Source: UBA1858 sp039182865 (GTDB taxonomy: Bacteria > Pseudomonadota > Gammaproteobacteria > UBA4575). Taken from it: 10,448 nt of DNA. The position numbers were made by a program, and so were the translations under genes. Positions within the stretch are counted from its first letter, which is position 1. Each line of letters opens with the position of its first letter. The stretch is from the NCBI GenBank assembly GCA_039182865.1, contig JBCDBX010000063.1, positions 1-10,448 of the forward strand, in the 5' to 3' direction. Of the stretch, positions 1-5,792 are shown piece after piece. The notes beneath the pieces are model-generated. The model made no database searches and had not been told where the DNA came from. It was given only the letters and a program-made list of their open reading frames with translations.

Positions 1-648
1 ATCATGTTCTTCCAGCTTACGAACGACGTTAGCAATTGATGAATTTTTCTGGCCAATCGCAACATAAATACATTTAACGCCGGTACCTTTTTGGTTAATT
101 ATGGCATCAAGTGCAACCGCTGTTTTACCTGTCTGACGGTCACCAATAATTAACTCGCGCTGACCTCGACCAATTGGCACCATGGCATCGATGGACTTCA
201 GACCAGTTTGAACCGGCTGACTAACTGATTGACGCTCGATAACGCCGGGCGCAATTTTTTCGATAGGTGAATTAAGTTCTGCTTCAATTGGGCCCTTTCC
301 ATCGATAGATTGGCCCAAAGAATTCACGACTCGACCAAGTAGTTTAGGACCAGTAGGGACCTCTAAGATGTTACCAGTGCATTTAACTTTGTCGCCTTCA
401 GAAATATGTTTGTAGTCACCGAGTACCACCGCACCTACTGAATCACGCTCTAGGTTCAATGCCATTCCAAAGGTATTACCCGGGAATTCGATCATTTCAC
501 CAGAAACCACATCGGCCAAGCCATGGATACGAACAATACCGTCGGTAACACCAACGACAGTTCCTTCTGTGCGCGCTTCGGAAGCGGCTTCAAACTTTTC
601 AATACGCTGTTTGATTAAGTCTGTTATTTCAGTCGGGTTGAGTTGCAT
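1..648 (-). CDS. atpA: F1 ATP synthase subunit alpha, 3'-truncated by window edge
   Basis: Alpha subunit of the F1 catalytic head, which carries the non-catalytic nucleotide sites of the alpha3-beta3 hexamer on the cytoplasmic face of the membrane. Only the first 216 codons are visible, out of about 513 in the family. The N-terminus MQLNPTEITDLIKQRIEKF is typical of gammaproteobacterial AtpA. The beta-barrel domain occupies roughly residues 25-95. The P-loop GDRQTGKT lies at residues 169-176, the same numbering as in E. coli, with Lys175 and Thr176 intact. The reading frame stays open to base 1, inside the nucleotide-binding domain. The start is fixed by a strong Shine-Dalgarno six bases upstream of the ATG and by alignment to the family. 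It follows atpH after 38 bp as the last visible gene of the atp operon; atpG, atpD and atpC are expected beyond the edge (inference). Confidence 0.98.
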   Translation of the reverse strand, partial: MQLNPTEITDLIKQRIEKFEAASEARTEGTVVGVTDGIVRIHGLADVVSGEMIEFPGNTFGMALNLERDSVGAVVLGDYKHISEGDKVKCTGNILEVPTGPKLLGRVVNSLGQSIDGKGPIEAELNSPIEKIAPGVIERQSVSQPVQTGLKSIDAMVPIGRGQRELIIGDRQTGKTAVALDAIINQKGTGVKCIYVAIGQKNSSIANVVRKLEEHD

Positions 649-654
649 ATGAAT

Positions 655-661
655 TCCTCTT
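655..661 (-). promoter_or_regulatory. Shine-Dalgarno of atpA
   Basis: On the minus strand AAGAGGA sits six bases before the atpA ATG. It is one of the strongest Shine-Dalgarno sequences in the window and fixes the start at 648. Confidence 0.8.
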
Positions 662-686
662 GAACTCTATAATTTAAATTCTTTGT

Positions 687-1223
687 TTAACTAGCTAAGG
701 TCGTTGATAACTTATCTAGACGACCACGCACTGAGCCATCAATCACCATATCGCCTGCTTTAATAATCGCACCACCAATTAAGCTGCTATCGATATGTGT
801 TGTTAGTGAAACTTTTTTACCTAAACGCTTTGTTAGGGACTCGGCAATTTTATTAACTTGGTCTTCGCTTACATCTAGCGCACTAATCAACTCAGCATCT
901 ACCGTTCCTTCAGACTGAGCTCGGTAATGCTGATATAAAGCTGCAATTTCAGGTAAAAGCGCTAAACGATCATTTTCAGCAAGTAACTTAATGAAGTTTT
1001 GGCCTTGCTGATTAAGCTTGTCGCCACACACTTCATTGAATAGGTCTGCAGACTGCTGTTTGTTTAAACTTGGGTTATCGAGAGCTGCTCGCATCGCGGA
1101 GTCATGAGCAACTGCTGCAGAAAAACCCAACATGTCAGACCATTGATCAACTTCACCATGTTCTGATGCAAGATCATATGCCGCACGGGCGTAGGGTCTG
1201 GCTGCAGTTGTTAGTTCTGACAC
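687..1223 (-). CDS. atpH: F1 ATP synthase subunit delta
   Basis: Delta subunit (OSCP homologue), which caps the F1 head and ties it to the b-subunit stator. It has 178 residues, against 177 in E. coli. The N-terminal helical-bundle domain (about residues 1-105) begins with the conserved ARPYARAAYDLA stretch at 8-19. The C-terminal part carries the family's hallmark region at 150-172, including KAGDMVIDGSVRGRLDKL. The start codon is GTG, supported by AGGA ten bases upstream and by the expected N-terminal length; no in-frame ATG lies in the conserved N-terminal part. It lies 27 bp after atpF and 38 bp before atpA. Identification is secure; only the exact start carries minor doubt. Confidence 0.97.
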   Translation of the reverse strand: MSELTTAARPYARAAYDLASEHGEVDQWSDMLGFSAAVAHDSAMRAALDNPSLNKQQSADLFNEVCGDKLNQQGQNFIKLLAENDRLALLPEIAALYQHYRAQSEGTVDAELISALDVSEDQVNKIAESLTKRLGKKVSLTTHIDSSLIGGAIIKAGDMVIDGSVRGRLDKLSTTLAS

Positions 1224-1233
1224 TTAACTGTTT

Positions 1234-1237
1234 TCCT
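1234..1237 (-). promoter_or_regulatory. Shine-Dalgarno supporting the GTG start of atpH
   Basis: AGGA on the minus strand, ten bases before the GTG at 1223-1221. The spacing is slightly long, so initiation may be helped by ribosomes finishing atpF 27 bp upstream (inference). Confidence 0.55.
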
Positions 1238-1250
1238 ATTCTTATGTTGA

Positions 1251-1721
1251 TTAAATTTGTGCCGCAAGATCATCAAGTACTGCGCGATGTGCATCAGCAT
1301 TAATTTCTTTGTTTAACACTTTCTCAGCACCCGCGATGGCTAACGCGGATACTTGGCCACGTAACTGCTCTTTTGCGCGGTTAATTTCTTTATCAATTTC
1401 AGATTGAGCAGATGCCTTAATGCGGTCACCTTCGTGAGTAGCATTCGTTTTAGCTTCTTCAACAATCTCATTCGCACGTTTTTGTGCTTGATTGATAATT
1501 TCGTTTGCATGCTGCTTAGCTTCATCAAGCTTTGCTTGGACTTCCACTTGAGCTTGTTCTTGAGATTGCAAACCACGTTCGGCGGCTTCAAGACCTTGTG
1601 CAATTTTCTCTTTACGTGTTGTTAGAGCTGCCATGATCGGCGGCCAAACAAATTTCATGCAAAACCATGCAAATACTAAGAACGCAAGCGACTGTCCTAA
1701 GATAGTAAGATTAATATTCAC
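1251..1721 (-). CDS. atpF: Fo ATP synthase subunit b (stator stalk)
   Basis: Subunit b forms the peripheral stalk as a dimer, holding delta/F1 against rotation relative to subunit a. Its 156 residues equal the E. coli length. A single membrane helix at about residues 5-25 starts from MNINLTILGQSLAFLVFAW and ends with the conserved KFVWPPIMAAL (23-33). The rest, about 35-140, is a charged, alanine-rich amphipathic helix typical of the right-handed coiled coil, with AIAGAEKVL near the C-terminus. The start is GTG, backed by GAGGA six bases upstream and by end-to-end agreement with the family. It sits between atpE (38-bp gap) and atpH (27-bp gap) in the canonical operon order. Confidence 0.97.
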   Translation of the reverse strand: MNINLTILGQSLAFLVFAWFCMKFVWPPIMAALTTRKEKIAQGLEAAERGLQSQEQAQVEVQAKLDEAKQHANEIINQAQKRANEIVEEAKTNATHEGDRIKASAQSEIDKEINRAKEQLRGQVSALAIAGAEKVLNKEINADAHRAVLDDLAAQI

Positions 1722-1727
1722 TTAAAG

Positions 1728-1732
1728 TCCTC
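1728..1732 (-). promoter_or_regulatory. Shine-Dalgarno supporting the GTG start of atpF
   Basis: GAGGA on the minus strand, six bases before the GTG at 1721-1719. It is well placed and decides this non-ATG start. Confidence 0.7.
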
Positions 1733-1740
1733 ATTATTGG

Positions 1741-1758
1741 TTTAGGTACTTCCTGAAA
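1741..1758 (-). repeat. Small imperfect hairpin between atpE and atpF
   Basis: On the minus strand TTTCAGG pairs with CCTAAA across a five-base loop: six pairs with one bulged C, immediately after the atpE stop codon. There is no following T-run, so it is not an intrinsic terminator. It could affect mRNA processing or atpF translation, but the stem is short and may be chance. Confidence 0.25.
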
Positions 1759-1759
1759 T

Positions 1760-1993
1760 CTACAGTGCGAATATCATGTAGAACGCAATACCTACTGCAA
1801 TCATTGGTACCGCATCAACCAGGCCCAATACGATAAACATTTGTGTTCGTAACATTGGAATCAATTCAGGTTGGCGTGCAATTCCTTCCATGTATTTTCC
1901 ACCTAAGTTACCAATACCGATTGCAGCTCCTAATGCGCCTAGGCCCATCAAAACTCCACCGGCTAAAAAGATTATTGCTTGTGCTATTTCCAT
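1760..1993 (-). CDS. atpE: Fo ATP synthase subunit c (rotor ring)
   Basis: Subunit c is the helical hairpin that forms the membrane rotor ring and carries protons. It has 77 residues, against 79 in E. coli. Helix 1 (about residues 4-31) has the glycine/alanine packing pattern GLGALGAAIGIGNLGGK. The polar loop RQP at 40-42 contacts F1. Helix 2 carries the essential carboxylate Asp60 in LVDAVPMI, equivalent to E. coli Asp61. The sodium-binding residues of Na+-type rings (Gln and Glu at the Ilyobacter positions) are not evident, so proton coupling is expected. Asn29 lies where E. coli has Ile30. The ATG is preceded by GGAG at a five-base spacing. It is located between atpB and atpF. Confidence 0.98.
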   Translation of the reverse strand: MEIAQAIIFLAGGVLMGLGALGAAIGIGNLGGKYMEGIARQPELIPMLRTQMFIVLGLVDAVPMIAVGIAFYMIFAL

Positions 1994-1997
1994 AACG

Positions 1998-2002
1998 TCT
2001 CC
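1998..2002 (-). promoter_or_regulatory. Shine-Dalgarno of atpE
   Basis: GGAGA on the minus strand ends five bases before the atpE ATG. A strong site here fits the need for many more c subunits per complex than a or b (known of the operon; inferred here). Confidence 0.7.
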
Positions 2003-2036
2003 GCTCTATAATGTTGATTTATATTTAAGATTCTAA

Positions 2037-2894
2037 TTAATGATGTTCGTGCGCCATGTTCAAGTAAACAATCGTTAACACCATGAAAATGAAAGCTTGT
2101 AGTACTACGACAAGTATGTGGAAAATTGCCCACGCTAGTTGCAGCACGCCGCCAAAGGCTCCCATGATTATTCCGCCATACATCAAAGCGATAAGAATAA
2201 AGATCATCTCGCCGGCATATAGATTTCCAAACAATCGCAACCCAAGAGAGACAGGCTTTGCTAATAATGCGATACCTTCAAGGAATAAGTTTATTGGGAT
2301 TAAGATGATATTGAAGGGGAACTTTGCACTGAATGGCTGTAAGGTCAACTCGCCTACAAAACCACCCACACCTTTAACCTTGATACTGTAGTAAAGCACC
2401 ATGGCAAAGACGGTTAACGACATGCCCATGGTAGCATTTGGATCTGTGGTTGGAACAATCTTCATATAAGGCACACCCAGTAGATAAGCTAGATGTGGAA
2501 CCCAGTCCACCGGGACTAAATCCATTAAATTCATGCCCAACACCCATACAAATATGGTCAGCGCAAGAGGTGCGACTATGGGGGTTTTACCGTGAAATGT
2601 ACTTTTGACATTATCGTCAATAAATTCGCAAACCCACTCGACGAAATTTTGTAACCCACTTGGCGTGTCTGTCGTGGCAGACTTTGCAGCTTTTCTAAAA
2701 AAGAATAAGAAAACGACCCCTATCAGAACCGACCAGAACATCGTATCAACGTGAATGGCCCAAAATCCCATTTCGGCAGCTTCATTGGCGTTTCCTGCAA
2801 AACCCCACTCACCATTTGGATGTTGTCCAAACGTCAGATTAGTTAAATGGTGCTTGATGTAACTGGAAGCAGTTAGCTCTTCTCCACTTGCCAT
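2037..2894 (-). CDS. atpB: Fo ATP synthase subunit a (proton channel)
   Basis: Subunit a is the membrane stator that holds the two proton half-channels against the c-ring. It has 285 residues, a little longer than the 271 of E. coli. The N-terminus (about 1-50, with SYIKHHLTNLTFG) is of the Pseudomonas-like kind. Hydrophobic segments follow at about 51-66, 108-130, 155-172 and 193-216, plus two C-terminal helices. The signature SLGLRLFGNLYAGE contains the essential Arg220 (E. coli Arg210) and Glu229 (E. coli Glu219). His259 in AWAIFHI matches E. coli His245, and Gln266 in LQAF matches Gln252. The C-terminus MAHEHH is typical. The ATG start has a modest GGAAA eight bases upstream. atpI precedes it by 41 bp and atpE follows after 43 bp. 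Confidence 0.98.
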   Translation of the reverse strand: MASGEELTASSYIKHHLTNLTFGQHPNGEWGFAGNANEAAEMGFWAIHVDTMFWSVLIGVVFLFFFRKAAKSATTDTPSGLQNFVEWVCEFIDDNVKSTFHGKTPIVAPLALTIFVWVLGMNLMDLVPVDWVPHLAYLLGVPYMKIVPTTDPNATMGMSLTVFAMVLYYSIKVKGVGGFVGELTLQPFSAKFPFNIILIPINLFLEGIALLAKPVSLGLRLFGNLYAGEMIFILIALMYGGIIMGAFGGVLQLAWAIFHILVVVLQAFIFMVLTIVYLNMAHEHH

Positions 2895-2935
2895 TCTTTC
2901 GATTTCCGTATTTTTATTCTATTGTCAAATATCGA

Positions 2936-3304
2936 CTATTTTAAATTTGCAACTACCACCGGTGTTAACCAGTGAGTTAATTGCACCAAACCAAATCCAA
3001 CCAAAAGCGCAATTGGTTGAATCCATTCTTGCGTAGCAAATACACCAGCAAAGAGTGCAGCGGTGATAATGATTTTACCAAACTCCGCGGTGTAAATAAT
3101 TCGGGTCAATTCATTTGGATCAGCTGTCCTTCGTGCGGTGAGTCTACGCGCCAAATATACATTTGGAATGACGCAGATCATACCTCCGATAAATGCAGAT
3201 GCTGCAAGATCGCGGCCTTGAATTAGCAATCCCGCTGAAAGCACAACAGTTACGATGAACTGAGCGATTAGAATTGTGCTTATAGCTGACCGTTTTCGCA
3301 CCAA
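2936..3304 (-). CDS. atpI: ATP synthase assembly protein I (AtpI)
   Basis: AtpI is a small membrane protein encoded first in many atp operons; in studied species it helps c-ring assembly and is not part of the final enzyme. This one has 122 residues, against 126 in E. coli, with four predicted membrane helices at about 9-28, 34-52, 75-90 and 97-118. A basic loop with ARRLTARRT lies between helices 2 and 3, and the PN pair (47-48) in helix 2 resembles the family. Sequence conservation in this family is low, so position directly before atpB is strong support. The frame has no ATG near the start: it opens at TTG (3304-3302) immediately followed by GTG (3301-3299). An AGTGG lies four bases before the TTG and seven before the GTG, so the true start may be the GTG at 3301. 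An in-frame stop at 3322-3320 rules out a longer N-terminus. Confidence 0.92.
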   Translation of the reverse strand: MVRKRSAISTILIAQFIVTVVLSAGLLIQGRDLAASAFIGGMICVIPNVYLARRLTARRTADPNELTRIIYTAEFGKIIITAALFAGVFATQEWIQPIALLVGFGLVQLTHWLTPVVVANLK

Positions 3305-3340
3305 GAAACCACTGCTTAATCAAACACCTGTTGACCAAAG

Positions 3341-3382
3341 TTGAATCTTTTTATCGCTTATAGATCAAGGATATAGATTCAA
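3341..3382 (-). repeat. 8-bp perfect inverted repeat in the atp operon leader
   Basis: TTGAATCT (3341-3348) and AGATTCAA (3375-3382) are perfect reverse complements separated by 26 bp. They fall in the predicted untranslated leader between the atp promoter and atpI. In RNA they could form an A/U-rich stem with a large loop. As DNA the spacing is about three helical turns and could suit a dimeric regulator. No known riboswitch is recognised. Confidence 0.4.
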
Positions 3383-3397
3383 AAATTAAAAGTGATT

Positions 3398-3419
3398 TTA
3401 TACGCGGCGCGGAGTATAA
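3398..3419. repeat. 22-bp partial palindrome overlapping the -10 of the atp promoter
   Basis: Perfect 6-bp arms TTATAC and GTATAA flank a 10-bp GC-rich centre containing CGCG. Eighteen of 22 positions are self-complementary. One arm is part of the -10 hexamer and the other lies just past the expected start site, a position where an operator would block transcription. The arms resemble -10 hexamers, so chance similarity is possible. Confidence 0.35.
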
Positions 3420-3463
3420 GCGCTCACGAATAAAATCTCAACATATACATATTAATTATTTTT
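3406..3463 (-). promoter_or_regulatory. Sigma70-type promoter of the atp operon with UP-like element
   Basis: On the minus strand the -35 TTGAGA (3441-3436) and -10 TATACT (3418-3413) are each one mismatch from consensus and are separated by exactly 17 bp. Upstream, 3463-3442 is almost purely A/T and resembles an UP element. Downstream of the -10 the sequence is CCGCGCC, a GC-rich discriminator of the kind linked to growth-rate and ppGpp control (known for rRNA promoters; inferred here). Initiation is expected near 3406, giving a leader of about 100 nt before atpI. The promoter lies in the 181-bp gap between parB and atpI. No terminator for parB was seen in that gap. Confidence 0.75.
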
Positions 3464-3485
3464 ACGCACAAAACAGGGGCGAAAT

Positions 3486-4379
3486 TTAGTCCAAAGTCAG
3501 ACCTATTTTACGCAGAATTCCATCCAATTCATCAAGGTTGCTATAGGTGATTTCGATTCGACCTTTTTGCTTTTGACTATGTTTAATATTCACGGCAGCA
3601 CCTAGCTTGTCTGCCAAATTATTTTCCAGGCCTTGAATGTTTGGGTCTTTGTTCGATTCTTGCGATTGTGATGATTTAATTTTAGAAGCTAATTCTTTTT
3701 TTACCATTAGTTCGGTTTGTCTAACCGATAAATCTTTCATCGTGATTTGATCAGCTAACTTTTTTTGTTGGCTGTCACTCAATGAGTGCAATGCGCGCGC
3801 ATGGCCCATACTGATTTTATCGGATCGAATTAATTTCTGAACGTCCCTGCTCAGTTCTAGTAAGCGCAATAGATTACTCACGGTTGCTCGTGCCTTACCA
3901 ACCGCATTAGCAACTTCTTGGTGAGTCCAATCGAAATGCTCAATTAAGTTGGCAACAGCCTGTGCTTCTTCAATTGGATTTAAGTCTTCACGCTGTAAAT
4001 TTTCTACTAGCGCCATCGCAGCCGCTGCTTTTTCATCTGCTTGTTTAATAACGGCGGGAACTTCATGCAATTCCGCTAGCTGTGCAGCTCGCCAACGTCT
4101 CTCACCCGCGATTAATTCATAGCGCTTGCCTTGTTTGCGCACAATAATGGGTTGGATAAGGCCTTGTGTACGAATTGATTCTGCAAGTTCTGTTAGTCCT
4201 TCTTGAGCAATAGTCTGACGTGGCTGATAGGGACTACGGTCGACGAGGTCTACAGCAATGTATTCAAGTCCGCTTGATGAAATCTCAGCTTTTTCTTTTT
4301 TTACGGGCGCATCTTTCTTGGGCGTTGATAGCAATATATCTACCCCTAACCCTCCCAGTCCTTTTCGTTTTTTAGCCAT
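3486..4379 (-). CDS. parB: Chromosome partitioning protein ParB (Spo0J family)
   Basis: ParB is the CTP-dependent DNA clamp that loads at parS sites near the origin and, with ParA, segregates the chromosome. It has 297 residues. The N-terminus MAKKRKGLGGLGVDILL is the usual ParA-contacting segment. The ParB/Srx domain covers about 38-135, with the CTP-binding motifs GERRWRA (92-98) and ENLQREDLNP (126-135). A helix-turn-helix at about 152-173 contains GKARATVSNLLRLLEL. A polar linker (about 232-252) leads to the C-terminal dimerisation domain (about 253-297). It begins 5 bp after parA. No Shine-Dalgarno is recognisable before the ATG, so expression probably depends on translation coupled to parA. 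The start itself is secure from the conserved N-terminus. It is the last gene before the atp promoter. Confidence 0.97.
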   Translation of the reverse strand: MAKKRKGLGGLGVDILLSTPKKDAPVKKEKAEISSSGLEYIAVDLVDRSPYQPRQTIAQEGLTELAESIRTQGLIQPIIVRKQGKRYELIAGERRWRAAQLAELHEVPAVIKQADEKAAAAMALVENLQREDLNPIEEAQAVANLIEHFDWTHQEVANAVGKARATVSNLLRLLELSRDVQKLIRSDKISMGHARALHSLSDSQQKKLADQITMKDLSVRQTELMVKKELASKIKSSQSQESNKDPNIQGLENNLADKLGAAVNIKHSQKQKGRIEITYSNLDELDGILRKIGLTLD

Positions 4380-4384
4380 TGAAA

Positions 4385-5170
4385 TTAAGCATTTGATGCT
4401 GAGAATGTTTCTTCGCGACGAAGCATTTCACCCGCTAAAGCAATATAAGCACGCGCTCCGCGTGAATCTTTATCATAGCGAATCACAGGTAAACCATGGC
4501 TTGGTGCTTCCGCTAAGGTTACATTGCGGGGGATAATTGTTCGATACACATCGTCACCAAAATGGGAAGTTAATTGCGAGGATACGTCGTTTGCCAAGTT
4601 ATTTCGAGGATCAAACATAGTCCTGAGCACACCCTCGACTTTTAATTCCGGGTTGGCACTCTGACGAATTCGCTCTATTGTCCCTAATAATGCTGTTAAT
4701 CCTTCTAAAGCGTAGTACTCACATTGAGTGGGGATGATGACACTATGTGCCGCAACCAATGCATTAACAGTTAACATGTTCAGAGATGGCGGGCTGTCGA
4801 TAAATATATAATCATACTTGTCTTTAATGTCATCCAAAGCACGCGCGAGCTTAAATTCTCTGCCTCGCATTTCAATTAAACCAACCTCAGCTGCCGTCAA
4901 TTGATCATTTGATGGCAATACATCATAGCCAGCAGCTTCGCTAGTCAAGATACATTTTTTGATTTTTTTTTGTTCTAAAAGCACATGCGCCGATGACTTA
5001 TCAAGCGTGCGTTTATCTATGCCAGATCCCATCGTGGCATTCCCTTGAGGGTCTAGATCGACCAGAAGCACTCGTTTTTTTGCCGCCGCCATCGATGCCG
5101 CCAAATTCACTGCGGTAGTGGTCTTACCTACTCCGCCCTTTTGATTGGTGACTGCGATAATTTTTGTCAT
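4385..5170 (-). CDS. parA: Chromosome partitioning ATPase ParA (Soj family)
   Basis: ParA is a nucleoid-bound ATPase that dimerises with ATP and pulls ParB-parS complexes apart. It has 261 residues, the short chromosomal type without the N-terminal DNA-binding domain of plasmid P1-like ParA. The deviant Walker A KGGVGKTT is at 11-18, with signature Lys11 and Lys16. The Walker A' region VDLDPQGNAT is at 37-46 and Walker B YIFIDSPPSL at 121-130 with Asp125. PTQCEYYALEGL (147-158) and PRNVTLAEAPSHGLPV (214-229) are typical of the family. The ATG overlaps the rsmG stop codon as ATGA, implying coupled translation, and parB starts 5 bp downstream. A MinD-type identity is excluded by the parB partner and the absence of a C-terminal amphipathic membrane helix. 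Confidence 0.97.
   Translation of the reverse strand: MTKIIAVTNQKGGVGKTTTAVNLAASMAAAKKRVLLVDLDPQGNATMGSGIDKRTLDKSSAHVLLEQKKIKKCILTSEAAGYDVLPSNDQLTAAEVGLIEMRGREFKLARALDDIKDKYDYIFIDSPPSLNMLTVNALVAAHSVIIPTQCEYYALEGLTALLGTIERIRQSANPELKVEGVLRTMFDPRNNLANDVSSQLTSHFGDDVYRTIIPRNVTLAEAPSHGLPVIRYDKDSRGARAYIALAGEMLRREETFSASNA
4388..4400 (-). repeat. Small hairpin at the parA stop, in place of a parB Shine-Dalgarno
   Basis: AGCAT and ATGCT are perfect reverse complements around a three-base loop. They lie at the very end of parA, with the stem ending nine bases before the parB ATG. This is where a Shine-Dalgarno would normally be. The stem is short and may be incidental. Confidence 0.3.
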
Positions 5171-5784
5171 AACTTTGTTGCTACGAGTAAATGTCTTCGT
5201 GAATTTAAATCTGGAACGACAATTTCATGGCTTTGAATATTTGTCAGATCGCTTACTTCAGGTATTTGCGGAGGCTTTGTCCCCAACATGATTTTAACCT
5301 GTCCTTTTGACGCACAATGTACAGATAACAATTTTAGTGCATCTTCGAGTGGTGCAAATGCTCTGGAAAGCACTATTTTTGGTTTTGGCACAGACGAATA
5401 TTTTTCAATTCGCTGTTGTTCCACCATCACGTTACTTAACTTTAGCTCGATTACTACTTGACGCATAAAACGAGCTTTCTTGCCAATTGAATCTAGCAAG
5501 GTGAATGATAAGTCAGGACGTGCAATAGCTAAAGGAATTCCTGGCAGTCCCGCACCACTGCCAACATCCAAAACTGAGCTTTGATCAATATATGACACTA
5601 TAGCAAGGCTATCGAGTAAATGTTTTTTTACCAGGGTGTGGGTGTCAGAGACACCCACAAGGTTGTATGCTTTGTTCCATTTTTGGATGAGTTGCACAAA
5701 AGAAACTAGTTGCTTAATTTGTCTTGAGTCTAAACAAACACCAAGTGCGTCCACCCCAGCAAGCAATAAACTAGAGGCATTCAT
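5167..5784 (-). CDS. rsmG: 16S rRNA (guanine527-N7)-methyltransferase RsmG
   Basis: RsmG (GidB) uses S-adenosylmethionine to methylate N7 of G527 in 16S rRNA of the 30S subunit; loss gives low-level streptomycin resistance in studied bacteria. It has 205 residues, against 207 in E. coli. Helical N-terminal segment with WNKAYNLVG (36-44) and HLLDSL (55-60). SAM-binding motif I VLDVGSGAGLPGIPLA lies at 71-86, the acidic strand end LLDSIGKKARF at 96-106, and SRAFAPLE at 140-147. The C-terminus RRHLLVATK matches the family ending. The ATG lies 8 bp after the mnmG stop with only a weak TAAG in front, so coupling to mnmG is likely. Its stop overlaps the parA start by 4 bp. Codons and length look normal. 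Confidence 0.97.
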   Translation of the reverse strand: MNASSLLLAGVDALGVCLDSRQIKQLVSFVQLIQKWNKAYNLVGVSDTHTLVKKHLLDSLAIVSYIDQSSVLDVGSGAGLPGIPLAIARPDLSFTLLDSIGKKARFMRQVVIELKLSNVMVEQQRIEKYSSVPKPKIVLSRAFAPLEDALKLLSVHCASKGQVKIMLGTKPPQIPEVSDLTNIQSHEIVVPDLNSRRHLLVATKL

Positions 5785-5792
5785 CTTATGTT

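Noticed and set aside
645..656. GAATTCATATG before atpA resembles an EcoRI-NdeI cloning junction
   Set aside because: The sequence on both sides is continuous, normally spaced operon DNA (atpH then atpA), and AGAGGA plus ATG explains it as a natural ribosome site.
2083..2391. Plus-strand open frame of 102 codons inside atpB
   Set aside because: Antisense to the essential helices of subunit a; its composition is that expected from complementing hydrophobic codons.
3144..3338. Minus-strand open frame starting upstream of atpI in another frame
   Set aside because: It begins with TTG, overlaps most of atpI out of frame, and its translation is Arg/Ser/Cys-rich without family features, while the atpI frame gives four clean membrane helices.
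3464..3485. Possible intrinsic terminator of parB
   Set aside because: Only a three-base CGC/GCG pairing is possible before the A-rich stretch, which is too weak and lacks a T-run in the transcript direction.
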